Of a stretch of 64,000 nucleotides of DNA, positions 39,248 through 48,383 are shown piece by piece. Origin of the DNA: JAGVSZ01 sp019137045 (GTDB lineage Bacteria; Pseudomonadota; Gammaproteobacteria; Burkholderiales; SG8-39); NCBI GenBank assembly GCA_046347635.1, contig JAXMFT010000004.1, positions 297,997 to 361,996 of the forward strand, read 5' to 3'. Position numbers and translations under genes: made by a program. The first letter of the stretch is position 1. Each line of letters starts with the position of its first letter. Below the pieces are notes generated by a model. The model did no database searches and had not been told where the DNA came from. It saw nothing but the letters and a program-made list of their open reading frames with translations.

Positions 39248-40539
39248 CAGGCCGTTGAAGAATGTCCCGTGAAGCCGTTTTTTGGCACGGTCGACGAACC
39301 TCGCGAGGTTGGGACGGCTGGTTCTTTGAGCTTCATTCGCTCTGTCATGGTTGATTCCCGTGGTCTTCGGACGCGACTACCCAGTGGCTGGCTGCATTCG
39401 AGCCATCCTGAGCAGGTTGTAGGCCGCCCCGACCATGTAGGCGGCGAGCTGCGTCTTGGCGATGCCGACGAAGCGAGTGCGTCGCAAGCCGCCGACCGAC
39501 TTCATCCAGCCGAAGATCTCCTCGATGCGCTTTCGCTTCCGCTGGCTGACGAGGTAGCTCTCCTGACGCGTGGTCCTGCCATCGAGCCCGGGAGCCCTGC
39601 GGCCTTCGATCCGCGCGATGTGCGGGGCGATGTTGCGCTCCCGCAGCCAGGCGACGAAGCCCTTGTTGTAGTAGCCCTTGTCGGCACCGAGGGTGCTCAT
39701 CGCGCGGCGGGCCTGGCGACGTCGATCGAGCATCGGGGCGGCGGCCTTGGGTTCGAACAGCGTCGCATCGGTGATGCGCACATCGACGAGCAGACCGCTG
39801 CGGTTCTCCATCAACGCGTGCGCTCCGAAGCTGAGCTTCGCGGGCTGGCCGTCGCCCTTCCTCATGAGCTTCGCTTCGGGGTCGGTACTGGACTGGTGGG
39901 TGGCGTTGGATCGTCTCTCGCCCTTGAAATCGACCATCCCGGTGCCGTCGGGACCGGACTTCGGGGGCGTGCCGTCCTTGCGCTTCAAGCTCTTGAACGA
40001 GGCCCAGGACTCGATCAGGGTGCCGTCGACGGTGAAGTGCTCATCGGAGAGCAGCCCCTGCGCCTGGGCTTGCTTCACCGCCCCGGCGAAGAAGCTCTTG
40101 GCAATGTCGTGCTCGATCAGGCGCGCGCGGTTCTTGGAGAAGCTCGAGTGATCGAAGGCGCGTTCCTCCAGATCCATGTCCAGGAACCAGCGGAAGAGCA
40201 TGTTGTAGTCGAGCATCTCGCAGAACAGCCGGTCGGAGCGCACCGAGTACAGCGCGATCAGCAGCGTCGCCTTGAGCAAGCGCTCCGGCGCGACCGACGG
40301 GCGCCCCACTGCTGCGTACATCGCATCGAACTGCGAACTCATCGAGGCCAGCACCGCGTCGGCCTGCGCCTTCAGCCGGCGCAACGGATGATCGGCCGGG
40401 ATGCGCTCCTCGACCGAGAAGTAGCTGAACATGCTGCCCTGGGGATCGACTTGACCACGCATCCTTTTCCTCCCTCGAACGACGCTCCCACTATGACTAT
40501 GAATCGAGAGCATTGTTCGGGGAGTTTTTCAACAGGCTG
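39248..40539 (-). mobile_element. IS5-family insertion sequence, 1292 bp
   Basis: Flanked by a 4-bp target duplication CTAA (39244-39247 and 40540-40543), matching the YTAR target of the IS5 group. Imperfect terminal inverted repeats of about 21 bp: CAGGCCGTTGAAGAATGTCCC at the left (first 20 shown differ little) versus an inward-facing right end that also begins CAG and shares GTTGAA. Contains one transposase on the minus strand. The intact duplication indicates a simple and fairly recent insertion into the integrase. Confidence 0.88.
39377..40462 (-). CDS. IS5-family DDE transposase
   Basis: 361 residues from the ATG at 40462, with a GGAGGAAAAGG ribosome site; an in-frame extension to 40513 is possible. 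N-terminal DUF772-type domain (MFSYFSVEERIPADHPLRRL; LLIALYSVRSDRLFCEML), DDE_Tnp_1 core with FTVDGTLIESWASFKSLK, LGADKGYYNKGFVAWL, and RKRIEEIFGWMKSVGGLR (the Y-(2)-R-(3)-E-(6)-K-like C1 region). Intact, so the IS may be active. Confidence 0.92.
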   Translation of the reverse strand: MRGQVDPQGSMFSYFSVEERIPADHPLRRLKAQADAVLASMSSQFDAMYAAVGRPSVAPERLLKATLLIALYSVRSDRLFCEMLDYNMLFRWFLDMDLEERAFDHSSFSKNRARLIEHDIAKSFFAGAVKQAQAQGLLSDEHFTVDGTLIESWASFKSLKRKDGTPPKSGPDGTGMVDFKGERRSNATHQSSTDPEAKLMRKGDGQPAKLSFGAHALMENRSGLLVDVRITDATLFEPKAAAPMLDRRRQARRAMSTLGADKGYYNKGFVAWLRERNIAPHIARIEGRRAPGLDGRTTRQESYLVSQRKRKRIEEIFGWMKSVGGLRRTRFVGIAKTQLAAYMVGAAYNLLRMARMQPATG

Positions 40540-41398
40540 CTAACCGTTATCTCGCGGCCCTCAGTAAGGCTTGCACGGTAGCCGTCAAAGAGAAGCACTG
40601 GCTCACGAACAACCCCGTTCTGCGGGTCCAGAAGGAAAGGGAGCCGCCCGGTCGAGTCAGGTACCTCTCGGACGACGAGCGCGAGCGCCTACTCAGCGCG
40701 TGTCGCCGGTCGCCGCTGCGAGAACTTCAACTCATTGTGTTGCTGGCGCTCAGCACCGGAATGCGGCGAGGGGAGATTCTCGGGTTGCGCTGGAGCGACG
40801 TCGATCTTGAGCGTGGGATTGCAGTCCTGAACAAGACAAAGAACCGCGATAGGCGCGCGGCGCAGATCATTCCATCAGTTAAGACGCTGCTCGACGCTCA
40901 CCATGATGCAAAGCGGCCAGAAACCGATCTTGTCTTTGCGCAGCCGATTGAGGCGAAGCCGGTCGCCATCGATCACTGGTTTAGGTTGGCATTGAAGGAG
41001 GCGAGGATAGACGATTTCCGATTCCATGATCTCCGCCACACTGCTGCCTCTTACTTGGCAATGAGCGGGGCAACCACCCCGGAGATCGCAGCGGTGCTTG
41101 GCCACCGGACCCTGCAGATGGTTAAGCGATACGCCCATCTCTCCGATGCACACACCAACGCTGTTGTCCGCAGGATGAACGCCAAGTTCTTTGGCGGGGG
41201 ACTCAAGGACTCGGACCTAGGATCCGCGGATTGACGAGCTCGATTGGTACAAACGCCGCAGCACTCGACAACAACTCCCGGCGAGAAGATCGGTTGGTTG
41301 TGTCAGGCGAGGACGCGCAAGCGCCAATGAGATGGAAACACCGGGCGGGAGGCACCGGATGTGCGGTGCCTCCGCGCCCGGCAATTAAGGAAATGCTG

Positions 41399-41665
41399 CT
41401 ATTTCTTCCTTAGGGTCCCGAAGAACCCTTGCGTAGATACCGTCAGCTCGAGGCCGCTTGCCAGATTGACAAGTTCCGCACGTGCAGCCAAGGCTGCCAC
41501 TGACAGTATTAACGCCACAATGATCGGGCGTAACGCTCGCACCCATTGAATAGCCGACGAGTCATGTCGGGGGTACTTTGGATGGTCACCGCTGCCGTTA
41601 CGCCTACGGTTCCCTTTCGTAGATGTCGAATGATTGATTGAGCGGTTGCTTAGCCTTGCGGCCAT
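41399..41665 (-). CDS. Possible small membrane or exported protein
   Basis: Up to 88 residues. The C-terminal half has one hydrophobic helix after basic residues (RALRPIIVALILSVAALAA then RAE) and ends GFFGTLRKK. The polar N-terminal half may not be translated; a GTG about 47 codons before the stop would leave just the signal-like segment. No family recognised. The surrounding 41235-41844 stretch shows no other credible gene. Confidence 0.25.
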   Translation of the reverse strand: MAARLSNRSINHSTSTKGNRRRNGSGDHPKYPRHDSSAIQWVRALRPIIVALILSVAALAARAELVNLASGLELTVSTQGFFGTLRKK

Positions 41666-41844
41666 GCTTCCGCCCCCCTACCACCTCGATCCATGGGGAC
41701 CTCGCTCGATCCCTTTGGGCCCCTTCAGCGGATGCCTAGTCAGGCCCGCCGGGATCGATACGGTAGCGTGCACGAGCGATCTGCGTCAACAGCGGGTGTG
41801 ATACCTGAGGTATCCAGAACTGCTCCAACTCCAGGCGAGGGGCC

Positions 41845-44520
41845 TTAGATGCTGGCGGTTTTCCCGTACTTCTTCGCCCTGAGCTCTAACGCTTTCTCCC
41901 CTCCATCAAGAATGTCCAGCACATAGGACGTGACCTTCGACCCACGATGCGACAGAAAGCCCGCCGCTACGAGATTACCCGTCCCGCTGTCGCCTTCAAA
42001 CACGGCTACACACTCAGGGTCGCTGAGCACAACGAGGTTTGCGTTGTGAGACGTCATGATTATCTGGCGTGATCGCTTGTCGGAAACGAGAACTGGTGCG
42101 ACGCTACGTGCTATATGTCGATTGTCGAGGTTATCTTCCGGTTGATCTACGACGAGAGGACCATCTTTCAACTTTAGAAGAATTGGGAATACTGCAGTAC
42201 ACCGCTGTCCTGCCGAAAGTTGATCGATCGGACTAAATTGCTCACCCGGTTTGCCTACAGCGAAGCGTATCTGCAGGTCGTCGTTCTCCAGGACAGTAAT
42301 CAAATGTCCGAAATCTGCCCGCGCAAACACGACTCTGTCGCCAGACATGAGGTCACTTCGCAGCTCCCGATAGGACTGGGCGAGCGTGCGGTGAAAGCGC
42401 CCTGTCGCACCGTGGTGCGCACGAAGATGCTGAAAGACCTCCCTGGTCTGTCCGAACTTACTGAAGGTTGACGAAAACTCATCGTCCCTTGAGATTCCAG
42501 GTACTACTGACAGCGTTACAAGCGCCTCAGCTAAGAGTCCGTTGAACTCCTTGATCTTACGTGTCCTGAGGTCCAATCGCGCATCGAGTGTCGCCGCTAC
42601 TTTCTCCGATGTGTCCGAAAGCTGTATGAGCGATTGCTCTATCTGTGCTTTTAGGTCATTCAAGCGAACCTTGAGGCTGGGCAGCTCGCGAGTCTTTTCC
42701 AACACTTCCCGATGTGATTCGAGAAGCCGCTGGATCTCTGGTGGAAATCGACTGAGGCGCTCCTGATAGTTGGATGAGAATCTGTCAAAGCTTTCCGTGG
42801 CAGTTCTGAGTAGCTCTCCTGTCGCGTTAGCCTTCAACGCTACAAGTGCTGTTAGCGCATCTCTAAACTGGTTCGCCAGGTGGTCGAGTTCTTTGACATC
42901 AGCATTCGCGCGAGATGTCATCTCGGAGAGAGGCGATGCGACGCTAAACCTGAACTGCCCGATGCGTAGCACATCGGAAACGCGACTTGCTATGTCTGGG
43001 GGCAAGGTGTTGAGATGGTCATGGAGGCGGCTGATCTCCTGCCGGTCAGCTAAGGCACTGGACATCTGGTCGCGCAGTTCGATCAGTTTCGCGTCTTGAA
43101 GCTGTTGAAGCCCTTGTCTAAGAGCTTCCTGCTGCTCGACGATTGCGGTTAGCTGAAAGTACTCGTTGTACTTCGCAGCAGCCTGATCGTGGAGGTGACG
43201 TATTGAGACTGCGTGAAGCATGGCTTCGTCAGTAAGGCGCTTGATCTCCTCTCGCCCTGAGATCGCGTCCATATGTAAGCGCCTAATCTGACGATCTGTC
43301 GCCGCATGTTCAATCTCGTGCCACCCGAGAATTGCAGCCGGAAATCTCAGGGCTTCAGGAGATTGCATAACGCTTTCTCGATCATCCTCGAACCACACGT
43401 GAAATGCGCGGTCGGTTACACGCCGCTCAACAAGTAGCTGCGCGCCGTCGTCGCGCCTCAGAAGTAAGCGAACCCGCCCCGCGGGACCGAGAATCGCGGC
43501 GAGGTGCTTGTTGACTTCCTCGGCTCGTTCGCTGGGTACTTCGGTTCCCAGGCCGAATCGCAAGCATTCGAGGATGGAGGTCTTCCCTGATCCTTTTACG
43601 CCAATTAGTACATTTGAATGAGGCGAGAACGTCATCCAGAAGTCGCGCAAGAACGCGCCGTCTATGTGTATGCCGACAATGTAGGAGGAGGGTTTGGTCG
43701 GCTCCTCCCGCGAGACGCGACTGGGAAGCTCCATCGCGGCTCGTAACTCGGCGAATGACACGTGTTCCATCTGTACCCAGGACGGATAGGTGCCGAGCTC
43801 TTGTGCCCTGTGAGCATCGCTAGACCGGAGACAGGTAACTTCAAGGTGTCCGGTTTCCGGATGTTTGCCGTCGAAGTAGGCTGCTGTCTTGTCGTTTCGT
43901 ACATCAAGTGCAGTGAAGTACTTCCGCGTCCAACGAAGAAACTCGGAGTCGGCATAGATGATGTCGATACTACGGCTGCGAAAAGCATCGGGTCCTGAAT
44001 GCAGGTGCGCTGGAATCAAGAATGCGCCAGACGTCTGGAGGGTTTCAAAGATATGGTCAACTGAAGTCGCTACCCCCGTGATCGATCTATTCCCAAAGGT
44101 GCGCTTCTCGACACGGCATTGCCGGTGCAAGTGCTCATACCAATACGCTGGGGGGTGCTGTCCGTCCGGATCGAATCCGACCAGAAGATGAAAGCAGAGA
44201 TCCTTATCTACCTTTTCGGGGGGTTTGCCGAAGGCGTCCACGAACACGTTCAGTTCGAGTCCCGGTAGCACCAATGCGCCAGTGGCTTCAGATAACTTTG
44301 AGAGGAAATCGGTGGCGGGAAGCTTTTCGTGATCTGTAAACATGACCACGGAGATGCGCTTCTCGCGGATTTCTTTGGAGAAGTCAGCGAGCGCGGAAGC
44401 CGGATCACCGAGAAAATCGTGACTGGCCGGAGAGTGATTATGGAGATCGATCTTGTGCCACGATGCACATGGCGTCGCTTTTCGGCGAAGCTGATTAACG
44501 AACTCTTGGATGATGGGCAT
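41845..44520 (-). CDS. PHP phosphoesterase-ABC ATPase fusion (TrlF-like), probable defence effector
   Basis: 891 residues from the ATG at 44520; the frame is open to 44778 but that part has no PHP similarity. N-terminal PHP metallo-phosphoesterase: His27 and His29 in KIDLHNHS, Asp63-His64 in MFTDHE, Glu89 in VLPGLELNV, His172 in IPAHLHSG, Asp235 and His237 in RSSDAHR. ABC/SMC-type ATPase: Walker A at 307-314 (GVKGSGKT), long coiled-coil middle (~380-680), signature LSAGQRC at about 768, Walker B PLVVDQPEDNLD at about 789, H-loop TSHN at about 824. All metal and ATP residues are intact. The layout recalls OLD/GajA nucleases with PHP replacing TOPRIM. It is the last gene of the defence run. Confidence 0.85.
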   Translation of the reverse strand: MPIIQEFVNQLRRKATPCASWHKIDLHNHSPASHDFLGDPASALADFSKEIREKRISVVMFTDHEKLPATDFLSKLSEATGALVLPGLELNVFVDAFGKPPEKVDKDLCFHLLVGFDPDGQHPPAYWYEHLHRQCRVEKRTFGNRSITGVATSVDHIFETLQTSGAFLIPAHLHSGPDAFRSRSIDIIYADSEFLRWTRKYFTALDVRNDKTAAYFDGKHPETGHLEVTCLRSSDAHRAQELGTYPSWVQMEHVSFAELRAAMELPSRVSREEPTKPSSYIVGIHIDGAFLRDFWMTFSPHSNVLIGVKGSGKTSILECLRFGLGTEVPSERAEEVNKHLAAILGPAGRVRLLLRRDDGAQLLVERRVTDRAFHVWFEDDRESVMQSPEALRFPAAILGWHEIEHAATDRQIRRLHMDAISGREEIKRLTDEAMLHAVSIRHLHDQAAAKYNEYFQLTAIVEQQEALRQGLQQLQDAKLIELRDQMSSALADRQEISRLHDHLNTLPPDIASRVSDVLRIGQFRFSVASPLSEMTSRANADVKELDHLANQFRDALTALVALKANATGELLRTATESFDRFSSNYQERLSRFPPEIQRLLESHREVLEKTRELPSLKVRLNDLKAQIEQSLIQLSDTSEKVAATLDARLDLRTRKIKEFNGLLAEALVTLSVVPGISRDDEFSSTFSKFGQTREVFQHLRAHHGATGRFHRTLAQSYRELRSDLMSGDRVVFARADFGHLITVLENDDLQIRFAVGKPGEQFSPIDQLSAGQRCTAVFPILLKLKDGPLVVDQPEDNLDNRHIARSVAPVLVSDKRSRQIIMTSHNANLVVLSDPECVAVFEGDSGTGNLVAAGFLSHRGSKVTSYVLDILDGGEKALELRAKKYGKTASI

Positions 44521-44630
44521 CGTCTTCCAGCTCTTGGGAATGGTATTTACGGTATCGGTGAAGCTGTCGTGTATTGCCTGGGTGAGCTCATAACGCCGCC
44601 AGTCCCTGCCGCAGATGTGCCACGCCGCCC

Positions 44631-45353
44631 TTAGATAGAAAACAGTGTGTACTCGACCGCACGAATCGGAGTCATGTGATGGTGCGCGAATCGCCAGTAC
44701 GCAGATAAAGGGTTCGAGCTGTCGGGCGCGTCCCTGGTCGTTAGGCCAAGACTCCAAAGGGATGCAGTGAACCAACAATACAGATCAACCTTCTCATCGG
44801 CTCGCGTCTTGCTCGAAGAACGCTCGTCGCTTTGAGCTTCTAGAAAGAACGGCATTACGATACCTGCCACTTTTGAATCAAGAATCGGGAATAGTCGAGG
44901 ACACAACCAATGAAGCAACTTGCTCGGCACTGCCAATGATTGGGCTTCAAGCGGATATCCCAGAACTGTGCGTGCAGCAAGAAAGGCAGTGCGGATTCCC
45001 GAGATCACCGCGTCTTGCTCTTGGGGGACTGCTTTGTCTAGCGCAATAAGAAGAGTCAAGAGCTTAGTCAACTTGCTGCTCTTGCCCCCGAATGCGTTGG
45101 CGATCAGTGCCTCCGCCGCTTCAAACACCGTTTGGCTAGGGGTCGTCTCCACGTCCGCCGGAAAGTGCCTTGCGTTCCATGCGACGAGACCCAAAGCAAT
45201 GGTACTGAGGGCGTCCTCGTCCAGCTTTGGTGTGACTTCGCGGAGCTTCCGCCCTGCTGCTACTAAGCTCGGATAGGTCACGCTGTAAAGGCGCGAACTA
45301 GATTCGTGCGAGACGTGCTTCGCTCTCTCCTCAATAAACGCCCGAAAGGTCAT
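44631..45353 (-). CDS. Unknown protein, partner candidate of the PHP-ATPase
   Basis: 240 residues, helical, no signal peptide or membrane segment. Features: TLLIALDKAVPQEQDAVISG and LLHWLCPRLFPILDSKVAGI, the latter reminiscent of a motif seen in several uncharacterised phage-defence or DNA-associated proteins. I do not recognise the family. It lies 110 bases before the PHP-ATPase and 75 bases after the next upstream gene, all on one strand, so a functional link is likely. Confidence 0.7.
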   Translation of the reverse strand: MTFRAFIEERAKHVSHESSSRLYSVTYPSLVAAGRKLREVTPKLDEDALSTIALGLVAWNARHFPADVETTPSQTVFEAAEALIANAFGGKSSKLTKLLTLLIALDKAVPQEQDAVISGIRTAFLAARTVLGYPLEAQSLAVPSKLLHWLCPRLFPILDSKVAGIVMPFFLEAQSDERSSSKTRADEKVDLYCWFTASLWSLGLTTRDAPDSSNPLSAYWRFAHHHMTPIRAVEYTLFSI

Positions 45354-45428
45354 TTTGCGGGGGACGACGCAGAGGTCCTACTCAGATGAGCACGGATGTC
45401 CACGTCTCGTTGCCTGATCCACCTAGAA

Positions 45429-46271
45429 TTACTCGCGGACTTCCACCAACCAGGACACACCCAGGTATTTGGCCAAGAGCCGAGCGGTGGGCCAGAACGG
45501 CTCTGCATTGTCCAAGAGCTTGGGCGGCTCAAGCATTTCAGAAGGAAGCGCCCTCTGGGTCCCTTCCTCAGACTCAGATTCAATCTTGGTAGGGACCTTA
45601 CGTATCCGTCTCGGCAGGTAGTCATGGATACCGTGCCAGATCGTCTCGTACATTTCCTTAACCTCCCCCCTCGTTAGACGACGTCGGTCTCCCGGTCTCC
45701 TCTCTCGTTCGCGGGGCCGAAGGACCTTGAGCGGCGTGGGTTCTGCGGAGAAGCGAAAGGCGGCGTCGCCACGTTCGGTGTACACGATTGAGTGCACGCT
45801 CGAATCGTTTATTTGGCTTCCCCCGCTCACATCCACCCACAGGGCATGATCCGTAACCTGGTTAGTTAAGTAGTGGCCATTCATGTCCCCTAAGGTGGTG
45901 AACAGTGGCGCGCAGTAGTAAAACTCTATTCCGGGTAGACCCAGTGACGAGATGCTTTGAATGAGGTTGTACTGGTCTGAATCTAGTCGGAAAGCGTAGT
46001 ACGGACCCTTTGCCTCGTAGAAAAAGCGTGCGTTAGAGCCGCTTACCTTGTCCACGAAACGGGATACTTTGTGCTGTAAGGCGAGGGTGTGAGTCGCGCC
46101 GCCCCGGCTATTGATTTGAAAGGCTACGTCATACCCTAACCACTTCTCTTCGTTCTGAGTTGGAATATGTGGAGCCGCGGCAATAACTGCACGATTCCTA
46201 CTTGAGAACTCTGCGTTGAAGGAGAACTCGAAGACGCGCTCGGAGAAGCCTGGAGGGAAGACCGGCATCAC
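45429..46271 (-). CDS. Unknown protein with possible restriction-nuclease-like core
   Basis: 280 residues. The segment EKWLGYDVAFQINSRGG followed by THTLALQHKVSRFVDKV shows Glu...Asp...Q-x-K spacing as in Mrr-like PD-(D/E)xK nucleases; this is suggestive only. The C-terminal part is basic (RPRERERRPGDRRRLTRG) and then acidic. No homologue recognised. Between the UvrD helicase (36-bp gap) and the 240-residue protein in the same operon. Confidence 0.65.
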   Translation of the reverse strand: MMPVFPPGFSERVFEFSFNAEFSSRNRAVIAAAPHIPTQNEEKWLGYDVAFQINSRGGATHTLALQHKVSRFVDKVSGSNARFFYEAKGPYYAFRLDSDQYNLIQSISSLGLPGIEFYYCAPLFTTLGDMNGHYLTNQVTDHALWVDVSGGSQINDSSVHSIVYTERGDAAFRFSAEPTPLKVLRPRERERRPGDRRRLTRGEVKEMYETIWHGIHDYLPRRIRKVPTKIESESEEGTQRALPSEMLEPPKLLDNAEPFWPTARLLAKYLGVSWLVEVRE

Positions 46272-46307
46272 TGAGCCTTCGGCCCCGTGTCCATCGGTCG
46301 CTTGCGA

Positions 46308-48380
46308 TTACTCCGTTTGGAGGTCATCTAGGAACTCCGACGCCGGTTCCACGCTCGTTACAAGTAGATGATCTCGCGCCCTGGTACACGCAACGTAGAG
46401 CAGATGCCTCTCGGTGTCGTAAACCTCCTGCAAGTCTGCGTCATCTCCGACCGACTCGATTCGCTCTTGAAGCGGAATGATTTCGTCGTCACACGCCATG
46501 ACTGCCACAACGCGGAATTCCAGCCCTTTGGCTAAGTGCATTGTGGCAATGGACGCTTGGCCACTGACAGGCTCAAGGTGGTCGTCGAGAACCCTAAACG
46601 GCAATCCGGCCTTCGAGACCGCCGCACGAGCGCGTTCCAGCTCCGCGGGAGACCGGACGAAGACACCGATCTCATGGGGCGCGACCCCGTCTGCTTTCGC
46701 CCGATCCGCTAACCAAGCTGCAACCGCGCCGATTTCTTCCTGCTGCGCCTTGTATGTCTGAACCAGAGGGGGTGGGCCGTTGAAGACGGACACGGTGCCG
46801 CGTCGATCCTCAGTGTTCCCATCGACATCGGCCACTTCTGGCCCGAGAAGGCGATCTGCGTGCGTTCTGATCTGGTGGGATGTGCGGTAGTTGATGTGGA
46901 GCGTCCGGGCGCGACCCCGGACATCCACGCCAAGAGACTTCCAAGAGAAGGGCTGCTGAAAAATCCGCTGGCCGAGGTCCCCCGCGAAGAAGAGGCCATT
47001 GGGGTGGTCCGCGCCAAAAGCCGCAAGGAACCGGAGCTGAGGGACGCTCACGTCCTGAGATTCGTCCACCACGACGAAGTCGAAGGGAGGCTTGCGAAGG
47101 CTTGATATGTGCGTGGCCAGCTTGGTGAAGATTTCCGGGATGGTGACCAGGCCACCATCGCGCAAGCGGGCGCGAACAGCTTGAAAAACCTTCCAGAGCG
47201 CGGCACGTTGAGCTTCGGAGAGCCGGGTCTTTCGGCCCAGACGCTTTACATCCCGGTACGTTTCCCACGTTTCCAATTGCCACGCATCGACCAGATCCTC
47301 CCACTCGGCAATGAGGAAACGACGGCTGAACCTTTGTTCTCCCTTTGCGGCGTCTTCGATAAAAGTCTGGATCGTTCCGCGCGACGCGATCTTCGGACGC
47401 CCGAAATGGAGTTCGTAGAGCCGCTCGCCGATAGCGTTCATCGAGTGCACTTCAAGTCGCTCAGCCAATCGCGGTTCGCCAGTTATCAGCCGCCTCAGCT
47501 TCGTTCGTAGGGCATTGGCCAGCGTGTCCGAAAATGTCGTGAGAAGAACTCGGCTATCAGGGTGGCTGCGGGCTAAGTACACGGCGCGATGCAGCGCAAC
47601 GATGGTTTTGCCTGTTCCCGCCGACCCTGACACACGAGCGGGCCCGCTGTAGTCGCGCTCGACCCACTGGCGCTGAGTTGGATGGAGAAAGACTGTCCAC
47701 TTCTCCCAGGGATAGGCGAGCGCACGCTCTAGCTCCTCAACGTCGCCCATCACGCGGAACCGGCGTTGCGCGTCGGGGTGCGCGAAGGGATCGGAACCAG
47801 GAGCGACCGGCTGGGGAATAGCGGGCTTGCCCCCTGTAGCGATCTCCAGCAGGGCCTCTGCGGCCTCACCGGGGAGATGGTCTGCGAGGTCTAGAAGCGT
47901 TTCCTCGGTTGCCTGCCGAACGTCGGCAAGCCACTCGGCGGGTACCCCGTAGCTCAACAAGTTGTCGTCGGTCAGGTGCGAGAAGAGCGGAGGCTTCGCG
48001 GGCTTAGGCCGCTCGACCTCGACATAGACCGGGACAGCTATCTCTTCGACGCGCTCGCGTATTTCGACCAACTGCGCTGCTCCGGTCTTCGGATGCGCTT
48101 CGAGTTTGCGGCGCTCAGCCCAGGCGTAGGCCTTGTCGTGGTGATCCACGTAGCAGAGCAGCAGGCTCCCAGGCGTTTTGTGGACGATCAGCCGGATGTC
48201 TCCGCTGACCCGCACTGACCAGAAGTGTTTGTCCTTGGCTTTGTCAAGCTTGTGAAAGCTCATGCCCGGACTTACCGGATTGAGCTGCAAGTCGAACGCG
48301 GTCGTCTTGACCGCCTTCTGCTCGTCGCCCGTGAGCCGCGCGAGGCTATCTGTGAAGGTGTCGGCGATGCGAAAATCCAT
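46308..48380 (-). CDS. UvrD/Rep-type helicase with RelE/ParE-like N-terminal domain
   Basis: 690 residues. Residues 1-95 read as a RelE/ParE toxin fold (FRIADTFTDSLARLTGDEQK; HFWSVRVSGDIRLIVHKT; YVDHHDKAYAWAERRK). The helicase follows: Walker A VSGSAGTGKTIVAL near 260, Walker B FVVVDESQDVSVPQLRFL, GDLGQRIFQ, NYRTSHQIR, motif V MHLAKGLEFRVVAVMA and motif VI LLYVACTRARDHLLV. A 3'-5' SF1 helicase. The toxin-like domain could be a nuclease or an RNA-binding module. It starts three bases after the HNH gene, consistent with one operon. Confidence 0.88.
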   Translation of the reverse strand: MDFRIADTFTDSLARLTGDEQKAVKTTAFDLQLNPVSPGMSFHKLDKAKDKHFWSVRVSGDIRLIVHKTPGSLLLCYVDHHDKAYAWAERRKLEAHPKTGAAQLVEIRERVEEIAVPVYVEVERPKPAKPPLFSHLTDDNLLSYGVPAEWLADVRQATEETLLDLADHLPGEAAEALLEIATGGKPAIPQPVAPGSDPFAHPDAQRRFRVMGDVEELERALAYPWEKWTVFLHPTQRQWVERDYSGPARVSGSAGTGKTIVALHRAVYLARSHPDSRVLLTTFSDTLANALRTKLRRLITGEPRLAERLEVHSMNAIGERLYELHFGRPKIASRGTIQTFIEDAAKGEQRFSRRFLIAEWEDLVDAWQLETWETYRDVKRLGRKTRLSEAQRAALWKVFQAVRARLRDGGLVTIPEIFTKLATHISSLRKPPFDFVVVDESQDVSVPQLRFLAAFGADHPNGLFFAGDLGQRIFQQPFSWKSLGVDVRGRARTLHINYRTSHQIRTHADRLLGPEVADVDGNTEDRRGTVSVFNGPPPLVQTYKAQQEEIGAVAAWLADRAKADGVAPHEIGVFVRSPAELERARAAVSKAGLPFRVLDDHLEPVSGQASIATMHLAKGLEFRVVAVMACDDEIIPLQERIESVGDDADLQEVYDTERHLLYVACTRARDHLLVTSVEPASEFLDDLQTE

Positions 48381-48383
48381 GAC

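Larger units (their letters stand above)
38835..41234 (+). pseudogene. Tyrosine integrase of the island, split by an IS5-family element
   Basis: Two in-frame parts, 38835-39247 (N-terminal arm-binding and SAM-like domains, from GSIRQRRNKDGSVSFHVQV) and 40544-41234 (catalytic domain). Catalytic residues: Arg in LSTGMRRGEILGLRW, HDLRHTAASYLAMSG, LGHRTLQMVKRYAHLS with the Tyr. Deleting 39248-40539 plus one CTAA joins ...PATANR to YLAALSKAC... without a shift, giving an integrase of about 365 residues. It lies beside the left tRNA fragment and is presumably the enzyme that inserted the island. Inactive as found, unless supplied in trans. Confidence 0.9.

Noticed and set aside
45350..45625. 91-codon minus-strand ORF overlapping the end of the 280-residue gene
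   Set aside because: Out of frame with the better-supported gene and without ribosome site or domain.
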